From JAXDMU01 sp963762435 (GTDB lineage Bacteria; Pseudomonadota; Alphaproteobacteria; ATCC43930; CGMCC-115725): a stretch of 64,000 nucleotides of DNA. The translations under genes were made by a program, and so were the position numbers. This document shows positions 1 to 7,408 of this stretch, one piece after another. Within the stretch, counting starts at the first letter, position 1; each line of letters starts with the position of its first letter. The stretch lies in NCBI GenBank assembly GCA_963762435.1, contig CAVXLN010000008.1:62001-126000 (forward strand), given 5' to 3'. The notes below the pieces were generated by a model. That model saw only the letters and a program-made list of their open reading frames with translations. It did not search any database and was not told where the DNA came from.

Positions 1-158
1 TCCGGCGAATCGCCGGCCTTATCCATGTCGAGGACCGCGATCGCGGAATGGCTCGCCAGCGCGCCCTTGCTCGAACTCGGGCGCGTCTGATACCACGGCG
101 CGATGAGGCGCTGGCGCGCTCCGCACGCGCGGCGCCCGAACCACGGGAACCGACCTCG

Positions 159-494
159 ATGACCTTCGTCGTTACAGAAGCCTGTATCAAGTGCAAATAC
201 ATGGATTGCGTGGAAGTCTGTCCGGTCGACTGCTTCTACGAGGGTGATAACATGCTGGTCATTCACCCCGACGAATGCATCGATTGCGGCGTGTGCGAGC
301 CTGAATGCCCAGCCGAGGCGATCGTCAATGACAGCGATCCGCAGGCCGAGCAATGGCTGCAGCTGAATCGCGATTACGCCGCCTCCTGGCCGAATATCAC
401 GCGCAAGGGTGAGGCCCCGGCCGATGCCGATTCGTTCAAGGACGAGAAGGGCAAGTACGAGAAATATTTCTCGGCCAATCCCGGCAAACGCTGA
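159..494 (+). CDS. fdxA: 7Fe ferredoxin, FdxA type
   Basis: A 111-residue low-potential electron carrier of the cytoplasm. Nine cysteines near the N-terminus match the Azotobacter FdI / FdxA pattern: C9, C17 and C50 would hold the [3Fe-4S] cluster, and C21, C40, C43 and C46 the [4Fe-4S] cluster. C12 and C25 are also present. The reading frame is open upstream to base 48, but the Arg/Ala-rich extension is not ferredoxin-like, and all members of the family start at the MTFVVTEACI motif, so the start at 159 is chosen. It lies upstream of carD, an order common in Alphaproteobacteria. The electron partner cannot be read from the sequence. Confidence 0.95.
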   Translation: MTFVVTEACIKCKYMDCVEVCPVDCFYEGDNMLVIHPDECIDCGVCEPECPAEAIVNDSDPQAEQWLQLNRDYAASWPNITRKGEAPADADSFKDEKGKYEKYFSANPGKR

Positions 495-786
495 GCGCTC
501 CATTTCCCAAAAAACGCGTTTACCCTTGGGTTCCCGCGCGTACTGCTTGTGTGTGGCATAGAAGCCATGTCGTCGCAGTATGTCGGCGCGCTGGTATTTG
601 TCGGAACAATTGTGCTAGATTTTTGGGCGAACGGGGCGCTCTGGCGACGTTGACGGTTCTAGGCGCGTGTCCCCCATCTCCACCGTATGGTTGGAAGGAA
701 CTGGCGGTTCTGCAGAGCCTAATGCTCGCGGTGCACGCAAATGACGGAGTCCCCCGTTCTGGTCCAAGGAATTTTGAGAGAATCGG

Positions 787-1284
787 ATGTCGGATAAGAT
801 TGGGTTCGCCGAGGGCGATTACGTCGTGTATCCGAGCCATGGTGTCGGGAAGATTCTCGGCATCGAAACTCAGGAAATCTCGGGGTACAGGCTCAGCGTG
901 TTCGTCGTGCATTTCGACAAGGATCGCATGACGTTGCGCGTGCCCGTGACGAAGGCGCAGAATTCGGGCCTCCGTCGGCTTTCGACCCAGAAGGAAATGC
1001 AGCTGGCGCTCGGGCGGCTCAAGGGCCGGTCGAAGGCGAAGCGCACCATGTGGAGCCGCCGCGCTCAGGAATACGAGGCCAAGATCAATTCCGGCGACCC
1101 GGCCTCGATCGCCGAAGTGGTGCGCGACCTTTATCGGAATGCCGGCCAGCCGGACCAGTCCTACAGCGAGCGGCAAATCTATCAGGCCGCGCTCGATCGG
1201 CTGGTGCGCGAGTTCGCGGCAGTCGAGTCGATCGACGAGGTGACTGCGACTCAGCGCCTCGAGCAGATGTTGAACGCCGCCTGA
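787..1284 (+). CDS. carD: CarD family transcriptional regulator
   Basis: A 165-residue RNA polymerase-binding regulator. The N-terminal half is the CarD/TRCF RNAP-interaction fold (FAEGDYVVYPSHGVGKI, residues about 7-23, then beta strands to about residue 70). The C-terminal half is helical and basic (GRSKAKRTMWSRRAQEYEAK, then helices to the end), as in CarD proteins that bind the beta subunit and stabilise open complexes. Length is normal for the family. A 292-base non-coding stretch (495-786) separates it from fdxA and should hold its promoter. No convincing -35/-10 pair was found there. Confidence 0.93.
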   Translation: MSDKIGFAEGDYVVYPSHGVGKILGIETQEISGYRLSVFVVHFDKDRMTLRVPVTKAQNSGLRRLSTQKEMQLALGRLKGRSKAKRTMWSRRAQEYEAKINSGDPASIAEVVRDLYRNAGQPDQSYSERQIYQAALDRLVREFAAVESIDEVTATQRLEQMLNAA

Positions 1285-1372
1285 GCGGAGGGTTGATGGC
1301 GAAGCGCAGTCCGCTCCCGGCAAGCGCTTCGATCCCCGGCGGTCGAGTTCTAACCTTTTGGCTTAAGTCATC

Positions 1373-2185
1373 GTGACGACGCGCGCGCCGCCGGTCGAGC
1401 GCTTTGCCACCTTGATTGGGCGCCGCCGCGTCTGGGCGGTGTCGGCGGTCCACGCCGAGATCCGCCGGCTCGAAGCGATCCATGACGCGATCGAGCGGCG
1501 GCTCGAGCCCAGGGATGCGATCGTCTATCTCGGCAATGTGATCGGGCGCGGCACTGCCGTGCTCGAGACGGTCGATGAGCTCCTCTCGTTCCGCCGTGCC
1601 TTCATTGCGCGTCATGCCGCGTTCGCGGCCGACCTCGTCTATCTGCGCGGCAGCCAGGAGGAGATGTGGCAGAAGCTTCTGGAGCTGCAATTCGCCCCGA
1701 ATCCGGGCGAGGTGCTGCGCTGGATGCTGGATCACGGCGTCGGCCCGACGCTCGCCGCATATGGCATCGAACATAGCCAAGGGCTGGCGGCCGCGCGTGA
1801 CGGGGCGGTGGCACTGACCCGCTGGACCGCCGCCATCCGCGCCCGCATCAATGCGGCCCCGGGCCATGCCAATCTCCTAACGGCACTCCGCCGCGCCGCC
1901 TTCACTGCGGGCGAGGAGCTGCTCTTCGTCCATGCCGGGATCGATCCCTCGCGGCCACTGCCGGCGCAGCACGATGCCTTTTGGTGGGGCGGTGCGGGAT
2001 TCCTCGATCTCAACCAGCCCTATGCCGGCTTCACCAAGGTCATCCGCGGCTTCGACCGCCACCATGGCGGACTGCAGCAGGCGCCGCATGCGGTCTCGCT
2101 CGATCGCGGCTGCGGCTTCGGCGGCCCGCTCGTCTGCGCCTGCTTCGCGCTCGACGGCACGGTGGTCGAAAGCTTCGAGGCCTGA
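1373..2185 (+). CDS. Catalytically degenerate PP1-like metallophosphoesterase
   Basis: A 270-residue protein that keeps the frame of bacterial serine/threonine phosphatases of the PPP/metallophosphoesterase fold, including VHAGID near residue 188 and SLDRGCGFGGPL near 243. The metal-binding motifs are altered. GDIHG reads SAVHA (about residues 24-28), GDxxDRG reads GNVIGRG (about 53-59), GNHE reads GSQE (about 88-91) and GHT reads GFD. Only some ligands survive, so hydrolysis is unlikely and a binding or structural role is more plausible. The start is GTG. The stop at 2183-2185 is followed at once by the nuclease-like gene, so the two are probably one transcription unit. Confidence 0.75.
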   Translation: MTTRAPPVERFATLIGRRRVWAVSAVHAEIRRLEAIHDAIERRLEPRDAIVYLGNVIGRGTAVLETVDELLSFRRAFIARHAAFAADLVYLRGSQEEMWQKLLELQFAPNPGEVLRWMLDHGVGPTLAAYGIEHSQGLAAARDGAVALTRWTAAIRARINAAPGHANLLTALRRAAFTAGEELLFVHAGIDPSRPLPAQHDAFWWGGAGFLDLNQPYAGFTKVIRGFDRHHGGLQQAPHAVSLDRGCGFGGPLVCACFALDGTVVESFEA

Positions 2186-2186
2186 G

Positions 2187-2966
2187 CTGAAGCCGGTTCT
2201 CACAGGTGCGGCGCTACTATGCCTTCTTGCCGCCCGCGCCTTCGCCCAATCCGAATCCGAACGGCTCGACGCCCTGCCCGTGCTGGAGACGGCAGCGGTC
2301 GCCAAGGTGCTCGATGGCGGCACGCTGGCACTTGAGGATGGCAAGATCATCCGGCTGGCCGGTGTCGAGGTGCCGCTGCCGCCCCTGGGGCAGTCCGATG
2401 ACTGGCCGTGGAGCGACGCGGCGCGCCGGACACTTGCTGCACTTGCCGAAGGGCACATGGTTTCGGTGCGGGGCGCATCCGATGCCCTCGACCGCTATGG
2501 CAGGATCACGGCCGAGCTGGTGCGCGATGATGGGATATGGCTCGAAGGCGAGCTCGTCGCCGCTGGCGCCGTGCGCGTGTCGCCCTCGCCCGAGACGGCA
2601 TCCCTCGCCCCCGCGCTCTTGGAGCGCGAGGCGGCCGCCCGCCGGCAGCGGCGCGGGCTCTGGCAATCCCGCTTCTATGCCGTCCGCCGGCCCGGCACGC
2701 TCGAGCATGAGAGCGGCAGTTTTCAGCTGGTCGAGACCGTCATCCGCACGGCCGAGGATCGCCATGGCATCATCTGGCTCGATCTCGGCGGTGCTGCGGC
2801 ACGGCTCGACCGGCCGGCCCGGCAGCGCTTTCGTGCCGCCGGGCTCGATCCGCTGACGCTCGCCGGCAAACCTGTCCGGCTGCGCGGCTGGATCGAATGG
2901 CAGGGCCGCGCAGTCCTCGTGCTCACCCAGCCCGAGGCGGTCGAACGCCTCGACGATGCCCGGTGA
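2187..2966 (+). CDS. Exported thermonuclease (SNase)-like protein, active site altered
   Basis: About 259 residues. A signal peptide (KPVLTGAALLCLLAARAFA, then Q) is followed by an SNase-type OB fold (VAKVLDGGTLAL...IIRLAGVEVP, then DRYGRITAEL). In S. aureus nuclease the calcium and catalytic residues are D21, R35, D40, E43 and R87. Here the D21 position reads G, D40 reads E and E43 reads L, while R35 and the YGR motif remain, so nuclease activity is doubtful. No ATG, GTG or TTG fits the signal peptide. A CTG at 2187 follows the previous stop and has GAGG at 2177-2180, so CTG initiation is proposed. An in-frame ATG at 2088 is the alternative but would place an unrelated Arg/Ser-rich leader before the signal peptide. 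Confidence 0.72.
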   Translation: MKPVLTGAALLCLLAARAFAQSESERLDALPVLETAAVAKVLDGGTLALEDGKIIRLAGVEVPLPPLGQSDDWPWSDAARRTLAALAEGHMVSVRGASDALDRYGRITAELVRDDGIWLEGELVAAGAVRVSPSPETASLAPALLEREAAARRQRRGLWQSRFYAVRRPGTLEHESGSFQLVETVIRTAEDRHGIIWLDLGGAAARLDRPARQRFRAAGLDPLTLAGKPVRLRGWIEWQGRAVLVLTQPEAVERLDDAR

Positions 2967-3011
2967 TCGAGACTTCGCGAGCCTCGGAAGATGCGCTATA
3001 AGCGGCGCCGG

Positions 3012-3088
3012 GTCCTCGTAGCTCAGCTGGATAGAGCATCAGTTTCCTAAACTGAGGGTCATGGGTTCGAATCCCGTCGAGGACACCA
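3012..3088 (+). tRNA. tRNA-Arg (anticodon CCT)
   Basis: A complete cloverleaf: acceptor GTCCTCG (3012-3018) pairs with CGAGGAC (3078-3084). The D-arm contains GCTCAGCTGGATAGAGC. The anticodon stem TCAGT/ACTGA encloses the loop TTCCTAA, giving anticodon CCT. The T-loop is TTCGAAT, and the discriminator A and encoded CCA are at 3085-3088. Its 3' part is the attachment core of the adjacent mobile element; the gene was restored by the element's own copy. It decodes the rare AGG codon. Confidence 0.97.
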
Positions 3089-3090
3089 TC
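3037..3090. repeat. attL: 54-bp attachment repeat (tRNA-Arg 3' half)
   Basis: Identical over 54 bases to 19918-19971. It runs from the anticodon arm of tRNA-Arg through the encoded CCA and two bases beyond. The bases just outside differ (g before, t after, here; c before, g after, at the other copy), which defines the repeat exactly. Confidence 0.95.
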
Positions 3091-3124
3091 TTTTCAATTA
3101 GTTAGCTCTTTGGTCCGATTTCGC

Positions 3125-3146
3125 GGGTAACATCCTGGGTAACAAA
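3125..3146. repeat. Left pair of GGGTAACA repeats, possible integrase arm sites
   Basis: GGGTAACA (3125-3132) and CTGGGTAACAAA (3135-3146) lie 35 bases inside attL. The same two words, one base closer together and in the same orientation, occur at 19774-19794 inside attR. Matching short direct repeats near both ends of a tyrosine-recombinase element are what arm-type integrase binding sites look like. This is inference; no binding data exist here. Confidence 0.5.
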
Positions 3147-3151
3147 TCGGT

Positions 3152-3658
3152 CTAGCGCATGACCCAGGTCAGTCGATCGATCTGGCGTCCGTCGAGCTCC
3201 ACCACGTTGCTCATGCCTGCGATCGGGTGACCGGTCCCGATAAATTGCATAACTCGGCCGTCGGCATATCCGATTTGAGCGGTCGGCAAGTGCCTGTAGA
3301 GGCGGATTATCTCGACCTTCTTTTCAGCCGGGTTGGCGAACGCATCGACAAGCGCGCGGCCGAAATTCTCATATTCCGGTACCCTCATCGGAAAGGGGAT
3401 GTTGGGCTCGGGGACGAGAGCAAATAGGCGTCTCACCGCGTCGGCGGTGTGAACCTTAGCCTCACCTGCCAGGACCGCACCCAGCAGCAAAGCCGCGTTT
3501 TCTGGAGTTGCCTGGACCCCCGCACCTGGCCCGCGCGTTCCGGGGCTTGTGATCAACCCCCCAGCCTGGAGCCCTCGTTGGCGCTCGTAAATCGCTTCGG
3601 GCGACAACCCAGTCACCTCCGCTAGGATCCTTCCATATTCCCTGAGCGTCCTTGTCAC
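3152..3658 (-). CDS. Hypothetical protein of the element's left end
   Basis: A 168-residue cytoplasmic protein without a recognised domain. It is transcribed away from the AlpA-type gene. The frame is open to a TTG at 3670, but a strong ribosome site (GGAGGGG on the minus strand, about 3662-3668) sits just before a GTG at 3658, so GTG is preferred. The first 45 residues are helical and mildly basic (YGRILAEVTGLSPEAIYERQ) and could be a winged or simple helix-turn-helix, which would suit a regulator next to the repeated GGTGATCACC sites. That is a guess from position only. Confidence 0.6.
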   Translation of the reverse strand: MTRTLREYGRILAEVTGLSPEAIYERQRGLQAGGLITSPGTRGPGAGVQATPENAALLLGAVLAGEAKVHTADAVRRLFALVPEPNIPFPMRVPEYENFGRALVDAFANPAEKKVEIIRLYRHLPTAQIGYADGRVMQFIGTGHPIAGMSNVVELDGRQIDRLTWVMR

Positions 3659-3674
3659 TGGCCCCTCCAATACG

Positions 3675-3738
3675 GGTGATCACCAATAATCTCTTGCACA
3701 TTGGCGAACGCCGATATAGACCGGTGATCACCAATTAT
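3675..3738. promoter_or_regulatory. Paired GGTGATCACC operators between divergent genes
   Basis: The perfect 10-bp palindrome GGTGATCACC occurs at 3675-3684 and 3723-3732, each followed by a near-identical AATAAT or AATTAT, 48 bases apart. A further half (AGGTGATC) lies at 3741-3748. They fill the region between the leftward gene (start 3658) and alpA (start 3767). Two spaced palindromes between divergent genes are typical of a phage-type switch or an autorepressor. The binding protein is unknown; the AlpA-type protein and the 168-residue protein are candidates. Confidence 0.6.
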
Positions 3739-3766
3739 CAAGGTGATCTCGCGGAGGGTTGAAGAC

Positions 3767-3991
3767 ATGAGGATGTTGAGTTTCCCGCAGCTGCGCGCGG
3801 AGAAGGGGATTCGCTTTAGCCGCATGCACGTCGACAGGCTGGAGAAGGCGGGGCAGTTCCCGAAGCGCGTCAGGATCGGCGGGAACACGGTCTGCTGGAT
3901 CGAAGCGGAGATCGACGAGTGGTTGGCCAAGCTGGCGACCGACGCGCGCGGCTTCCGGGCCGAACGTGTGGCGCCGCAGGAGGCCGCTTAG
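3767..3991 (+). CDS. AlpA-family helix-turn-helix regulator
   Basis: A 74-residue DNA-binding protein with the AlpA/MerR-like winged-helix layout: a hydrophobic start (MLSFPQLRAEKGIRFSRMHVDRLEKAG), the FPKRVRIGGNTVCWIEAEIDEWLA core, and a short tail. AlpA-type proteins act as excisionases or as activators of the integrase gene in P4-like islands. The ATG at 3767 has GGAGG at 3753-3757. The reading frame also opens at 3743, but that overlaps the operator palindromes. It heads the rightward operon. Confidence 0.85.
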   Translation: MRMLSFPQLRAEKGIRFSRMHVDRLEKAGQFPKRVRIGGNTVCWIEAEIDEWLAKLATDARGFRAERVAPQEAA

Positions 3992-3994
3992 TCC

Positions 3995-4198
3995 ATGGCC
4001 AAAATGAGCAGCCCGGTCGCGAGTGGCATCGCGACCGGAGCTCAATATATCGAAACGACGGAACATCGTTTGGATATCATCGCCCCGCCCCTGAAGCAAG
4101 ATCTTGCGGCCCGCTGGATTACGCGCCGATTCGGTGTCTCGGCCGCCCTGGCCGCGGTAATCGCCGCTGAGGCCTTCGGGCCAGGTTTGGCGGCATGA
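3995..4198 (+). CDS. Small hypothetical protein
   Basis: A 67-residue protein, three bases after the AlpA-type gene and overlapping the next start by four bases (ATGA). The C-terminal half (LAARWITRRFGVSAALAAVIAAEAFG) forms an amphipathic or HTH-like helix pair; no family is recognised. Its tight packing in the operon supports translation. Confidence 0.6.
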   Translation: MAKMSSPVASGIATGAQYIETTEHRLDIIAPPLKQDLAARWITRRFGVSAALAAVIAAEAFGPGLAA

Positions 4199-4422
4199 CC
4201 GCAACCGTCTCGCAATTCCCGATCGCCAGGCGGCCGGCAGTCCTGATCGAGACAGGCATCCAGCCTTGCGGCCGGCGCCTGTTCTTTTCGAGCTATGTCG
4301 ACGAGGCGGCCGGAACGCTCGTCCTGCACAGCGGGACAAGCTATGCCGAGGCGTCCCGCGCTGCCCTCGAATTCGCCGCCGGCACCTTGAGGATCCGCGA
4401 CCTGACCGGAGGCGTTGGATGA
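4195..4422 (+). CDS. Small hypothetical protein
   Basis: A 75-residue protein linked to its neighbours by ATGA overlaps on both sides (4195-4198 and 4419-4422). It looks like a compact alpha/beta protein (RRLFFSSYVDEAAGTLVLHSGTSYAEASRAALEFA) with no motif that assigns a function. Confidence 0.6.
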   Translation: MTATVSQFPIARRPAVLIETGIQPCGRRLFFSSYVDEAAGTLVLHSGTSYAEASRAALEFAAGTLRIRDLTGGVG

Positions 4423-5840
4423 ACGCAGCCGCAATCCCGGCCGAGGCCAGGCGCCGCGTAGCAAAGATGATCCCGATGCTTTCCTCGGATCGAGAGGGCG
4501 AGGTCGTCGCCGCGGCGGCCGCGATCGGCCGGGTGCTCGCCGCGGCCGGCACCGACTGGCACGGCCTCGCATCTCTGATCGAGCCCTCGGAATGGCAGGC
4601 CGCGGTAGAGGGTCGGCAGGCCCCACAGCGGCCATCGCCGGCGCCCGCTCCTTCGCCGCAGGCCGAACAGCCCTTCAAGCCACGGAAGCCGCGCCCGCCG
4701 TCATTCCGGGACTTCGAGCCTAGAGAGGCGCGCGAGGTTATTGCGGAGATCGTCGCGCGTCATGATCTCACCCCGGCCGAGCTCGAGCTGCTTACCAGGA
4801 TCGACGACAAACTTTATGCCGCGCCTCATAAGGTCCTGACGGCATTGGAGGTTAGGGCGCTCAACCGAATTCTGGCGTCGGCCGGCAGCGCGGGAGGCGG
4901 CATGAGCGTGATCAAGGCCGGCACCTGGACGCGCATCAGCAAGGCTGCAGCGCTAGACGCTCGGCTCTCAGCCGAGGCCTTCCGAGTTCTCGCGGTGCTG
5001 GGATGCTACGCGGACGCGCTCGGCCAGTGCTGCCCTGCCGTCGGCACGATCGCCGCCTTGCGCGGCGTCACCCGCCGGCAATTGCAGCGACAGCTGCGCC
5101 AGCTCGAGACGTTCGGATATCTCACCACCTCACGGCAGACGCGCACCAACGGTCGGGGCGGTTATGGCAGCAATGGCTACGTCCTGACCTTCCCCGACGT
5201 GACGCCCGATGTCGCATCGGTGGTTGGCGACAATGCGACACCGGATGTCACATCGCTCCCGCCCGATGCGACATGTGATGACGCATCGCGATGCGACACC
5301 GCAGGGCACAGCGATGCGACGCCCCATGTCGCGACCGATGCGACGCCCCGCGTCGCCCTAATAAGCCCAATGGAACAAGCCCAAGGAGAACAAGCCCAAA
5401 CTCTCTCCGCGCGCTCTGCCGGCCTCGAGCTCTTGCTCGACCATCCGACCGAAAATCGCAAACCGCCGGCACCCCGCAAGCCTGGAACAGCGGCCCATCA
5501 GGAAGAGGCTGACCTTGAGAGCTTTTGGGTTGAGTACCCACGCAAGGTCGACAAGGGCGGGGCTCGCAAGGCTTTCAAGGCGGCATGCAAGAAAGCCAGC
5601 GCTGGCACGATCATCCTGGCGGCCAGGCGCTTCGCCGAGCAGGAAGTGTCCAAACGGACAGAGGCTCGCTTCATCGCGCACCCCGCGACCTGGCTGAATG
5701 GGGAGCGCTGGCTTGACGAGCCCGAGCCGGCGAGAGAGATCGATACCGGCAATCCGTTCGATTTGGAGCGGGGTGGCTCTGGCGGGAGCGGCAACATGGC
5801 CGCGGTCGAAGCCGTCTTCGGTAAGGGGCCGTTCCTATGA
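4419..5840 (+). CDS. Phage replication initiator-like protein (HTH, lambda O-like layout)
   Basis: A 473-residue protein. Residues about 1-160 are helical with a Pro/Ala-rich linker. About 165-250 form a winged HTH (CCPAVGTIAALRGVTRRQLQRQLRQLETFGYL). Then comes a low-complexity Asp/Ala/Thr-rich stretch, and about 370-440 resemble the C-terminal domain of phage replication proteins (ESFWVEYPRKVDKGGARKAFKAACKKA...IAHPATWLNGERW). This layout is that of origin-binding initiators that also recruit helicase. ATG 4419 overlaps the previous stop. A second ATG at 4902 has GGGAGG five bases upstream, and could give a shorter protein of about 312 residues. Iteron-like repeats lie inside the gene at 5208-5399. 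Confidence 0.75.
   Translation: MNAAAIPAEARRRVAKMIPMLSSDREGEVVAAAAAIGRVLAAAGTDWHGLASLIEPSEWQAAVEGRQAPQRPSPAPAPSPQAEQPFKPRKPRPPSFRDFEPREAREVIAEIVARHDLTPAELELLTRIDDKLYAAPHKVLTALEVRALNRILASAGSAGGGMSVIKAGTWTRISKAAALDARLSAEAFRVLAVLGCYADALGQCCPAVGTIAALRGVTRRQLQRQLRQLETFGYLTTSRQTRTNGRGGYGSNGYVLTFPDVTPDVASVVGDNATPDVTSLPPDATCDDASRCDTAGHSDATPHVATDATPRVALISPMEQAQGEQAQTLSARSAGLELLLDHPTENRKPPAPRKPGTAAHQEEADLESFWVEYPRKVDKGGARKAFKAACKKASAGTIILAARRFAEQEVSKRTEARFIAHPATWLNGERWLDEPEPAREIDTGNPFDLERGGSGGSGNMAAVEAVFGKGPFL
5208..5399. repeat. Iteron-like repeats inside the initiator gene: candidate replication origin
   Basis: GATGCGAC occurs at 5265, 5290, 5313 and 5337, at spacings of 25, 23 and 24 bases. Related words (ATGCGAC, GATGTCGC, CGCATC) continue back to 5208. 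Because the spacings are not all multiples of three, the repeats fall in different codon frames, which points to DNA-level selection. Directly downstream is a less GC-rich stretch with three AAGCCCAA repeats at 5363, 5377 and 5392. Iterons plus an easier-melting segment inside the initiator gene is the lambda O/ori arrangement. No binding data exist for this site. Confidence 0.6.
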
Positions 5841-6679
5841 CCGGCGCTCTGCAAGCCCGAGAGCCCGGTCGCGGCGTAACCACCCTGCTGGCCGACCTCA
5901 CGCCTCTGGCGACGGCAAACGCCCGCGCGCTCGTGGCGGCGTCGGTATGGGGCGAGGTCGATCAGCTCGAGCCGGCGCTCTGCGATCAGATCGGCGCCGA
6001 GCTGCAGGCGGCACTCGCGATGCAGCCCGATCGGGAATTGGTCATGCGCGTCTGCAGCCGACTCGCCAGCGCTTACCCGCCCCGCGCTGCCGAACAGGGC
6101 GGAGACCTCACGGCTTGGCTCGCACTGGTCGTCGAGGAGCTCGCCCAGCGGCCGCCCTGGGCTATCGCCGCCGGAGTGCCGCGCGTTTGGCAGACCGTGC
6201 GTTGGCGCCCCTCGGTCGCCGACGTGCTGGCCGAGGTCGAGGCCGAGATCGCCCCCGTCCACGCGCAGCTGCGGGCGCTCGACCGGATCGGCCGGCGGCG
6301 CGAGGAAATCGCCGCGCGCGAGGCCGAAGAGCGCCGGCGCGCGGAGGAAGCTGCGGAACGGGCGAAGGAGCGTGCGGCCCTTGCCGCTGCCGCGGCCAAA
6401 GGTGCCGAGGCCGAGCGGTTATGGCGTGCCGAGAGCGAACGGCGCTGGATCAGTGAGCGCGACGCGGAGGCGGCCCGGCAGCTTTCCGGACAGGGCGTTA
6501 AGCCGGGCGACTTCACCGCGGCGCTGATCGCGCTCCGCCAGCGCTCGGATTGGGATGGCACGGGCTCACTAATCGATCTGCACGCCGGCATTCCGAAACC
6601 AATCACCGCGCCCTGGCCTGATCACATGGCCGAGCTTATCCTGAAGGCTGCCCGGCCGGCCGACGACGGCGCCCCATGA
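5837..6679 (+). CDS. Coiled-coil hypothetical protein of the element
   Basis: A 280-residue protein, coupled by ATGA overlap to the initiator gene before it and to the next gene. Residues about 150-215 are a charged coiled coil (RRREEIAAREAEERRRAEEAAERAKERAALAAAAA). The N-terminal 140 residues are mostly helical. Position after an initiator suggests a replication accessory role, such as helicase loading, but no loader or P-loop motif is present. Confidence 0.65.
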   Translation: MTGALQAREPGRGVTTLLADLTPLATANARALVAASVWGEVDQLEPALCDQIGAELQAALAMQPDRELVMRVCSRLASAYPPRAAEQGGDLTAWLALVVEELAQRPPWAIAAGVPRVWQTVRWRPSVADVLAEVEAEIAPVHAQLRALDRIGRRREEIAAREAEERRRAEEAAERAKERAALAAAAAKGAEAERLWRAESERRWISERDAEAARQLSGQGVKPGDFTAALIALRQRSDWDGTGSLIDLHAGIPKPITAPWPDHMAELILKAARPADDGAP

Positions 6680-7065
6680 CGATCTCGTTCGATCATCCCT
6701 ACGTTCGGGCAATACGCGACGCGGTGTCCCTGCTGGATCCGGCGGATCGGCCCCAGGCAGTCACGATGGCTCTGTCGCTGGCGCGCGTGGCAGACTTGGA
6801 GCTTCGCGATAGCGCCGTAAGGCACGCCCGCACGCTCATGCCGGAGAAGTCTACAACGGCGGCTGCCAAAGAAATCGCGACCGCGCTGGATCGCTATTTG
6901 GCCTCCGGCTATCGCGAGAATGCGGGCTTAGACCACATCACCGATGGCGACCCGACGAGAAGGGCCATTCACCGGATCGCCAAGCTCAATGGTGGGCAAT
7001 CGATCGGCCATCGACAGATCTTCAATGTGCTCAAAGACAATCGAAGCGGGCACTCTATGCAATAG
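6676..7065 (+). CDS. Hypothetical protein
   Basis: A 129-residue helical protein, ATGA-coupled to the gene upstream. The C-terminus (RAIHRIAKLNGGQSIGHRQIFNVL) looks like a helix-turn-helix. No family recognised. It closes the early operon: 127 bases without a gene follow (7066-7192). Confidence 0.6.
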   Translation: MTISFDHPYVRAIRDAVSLLDPADRPQAVTMALSLARVADLELRDSAVRHARTLMPEKSTTAAAKEIATALDRYLASGYRENAGLDHITDGDPTRRAIHRIAKLNGGQSIGHRQIFNVLKDNRSGHSMQ

Positions 7066-7192
7066 ATCTCGGTGGGAATTGCATAAATCGACAGATACGA
7101 TCGAGGTTAGATAGCTCGAGTCCTTGAGGCTCAGCCCCCAGAAGGCGCGGGATTAAAGCTTTCCCGACAGACAGGCAAGGAGTGTCCGGATC

Positions 7193-7396
7193 ATGGCAGC
7201 TTTCGCAAGGGGGCTGGCCCGGCCCTTGACTGCAAACGCCAGTTACCGAGACGAGCGGCTTTCGAATCTTCAAGTCCGCGTCGTGAAAATCGAAGACGAG
7301 GCCTTGGCGGAGCTGATCGCCGAGCGCGAAGAGCGTCGCCGCGAGAAAGCGGCATGGCGTGAAGAACTGGCGCGCCGGGCCGCCGGCCGGCCTTAG
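7193..7396 (+). CDS. Small hypothetical protein
   Basis: A 67-residue protein with AAGGAG eleven bases before the ATG. The second half is a highly charged helix (LAELIAEREERRREKAAWREELARRAA). No function assigned. It stands twelve bases before the next gene. Confidence 0.55.
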   Translation: MAAFARGLARPLTANASYRDERLSNLQVRVVKIEDEALAELIAEREERRREKAAWREELARRAAGRP

Positions 7397-7408
7397 CAGG
7401 AGAAAACG

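Noticed and set aside
1..158. 3' end of an upstream gene (S4-domain protein expected by synteny)
   Set aside because: None of the six frames shows a recognisable C-terminus. Only a CCGGCGA/TCGCCGG hairpin at 2-16 is visible.
495..786. Small RNA or gene between fdxA and carD
   Set aside because: A frame at 551-931 overlaps carD out of frame, and no clear promoter-terminator pair was found.
5208..5399. CRISPR-like array
   Set aside because: Repeats are only eight bases and spaced about 16 bases apart inside a coding gene; they fit iterons, not CRISPR.
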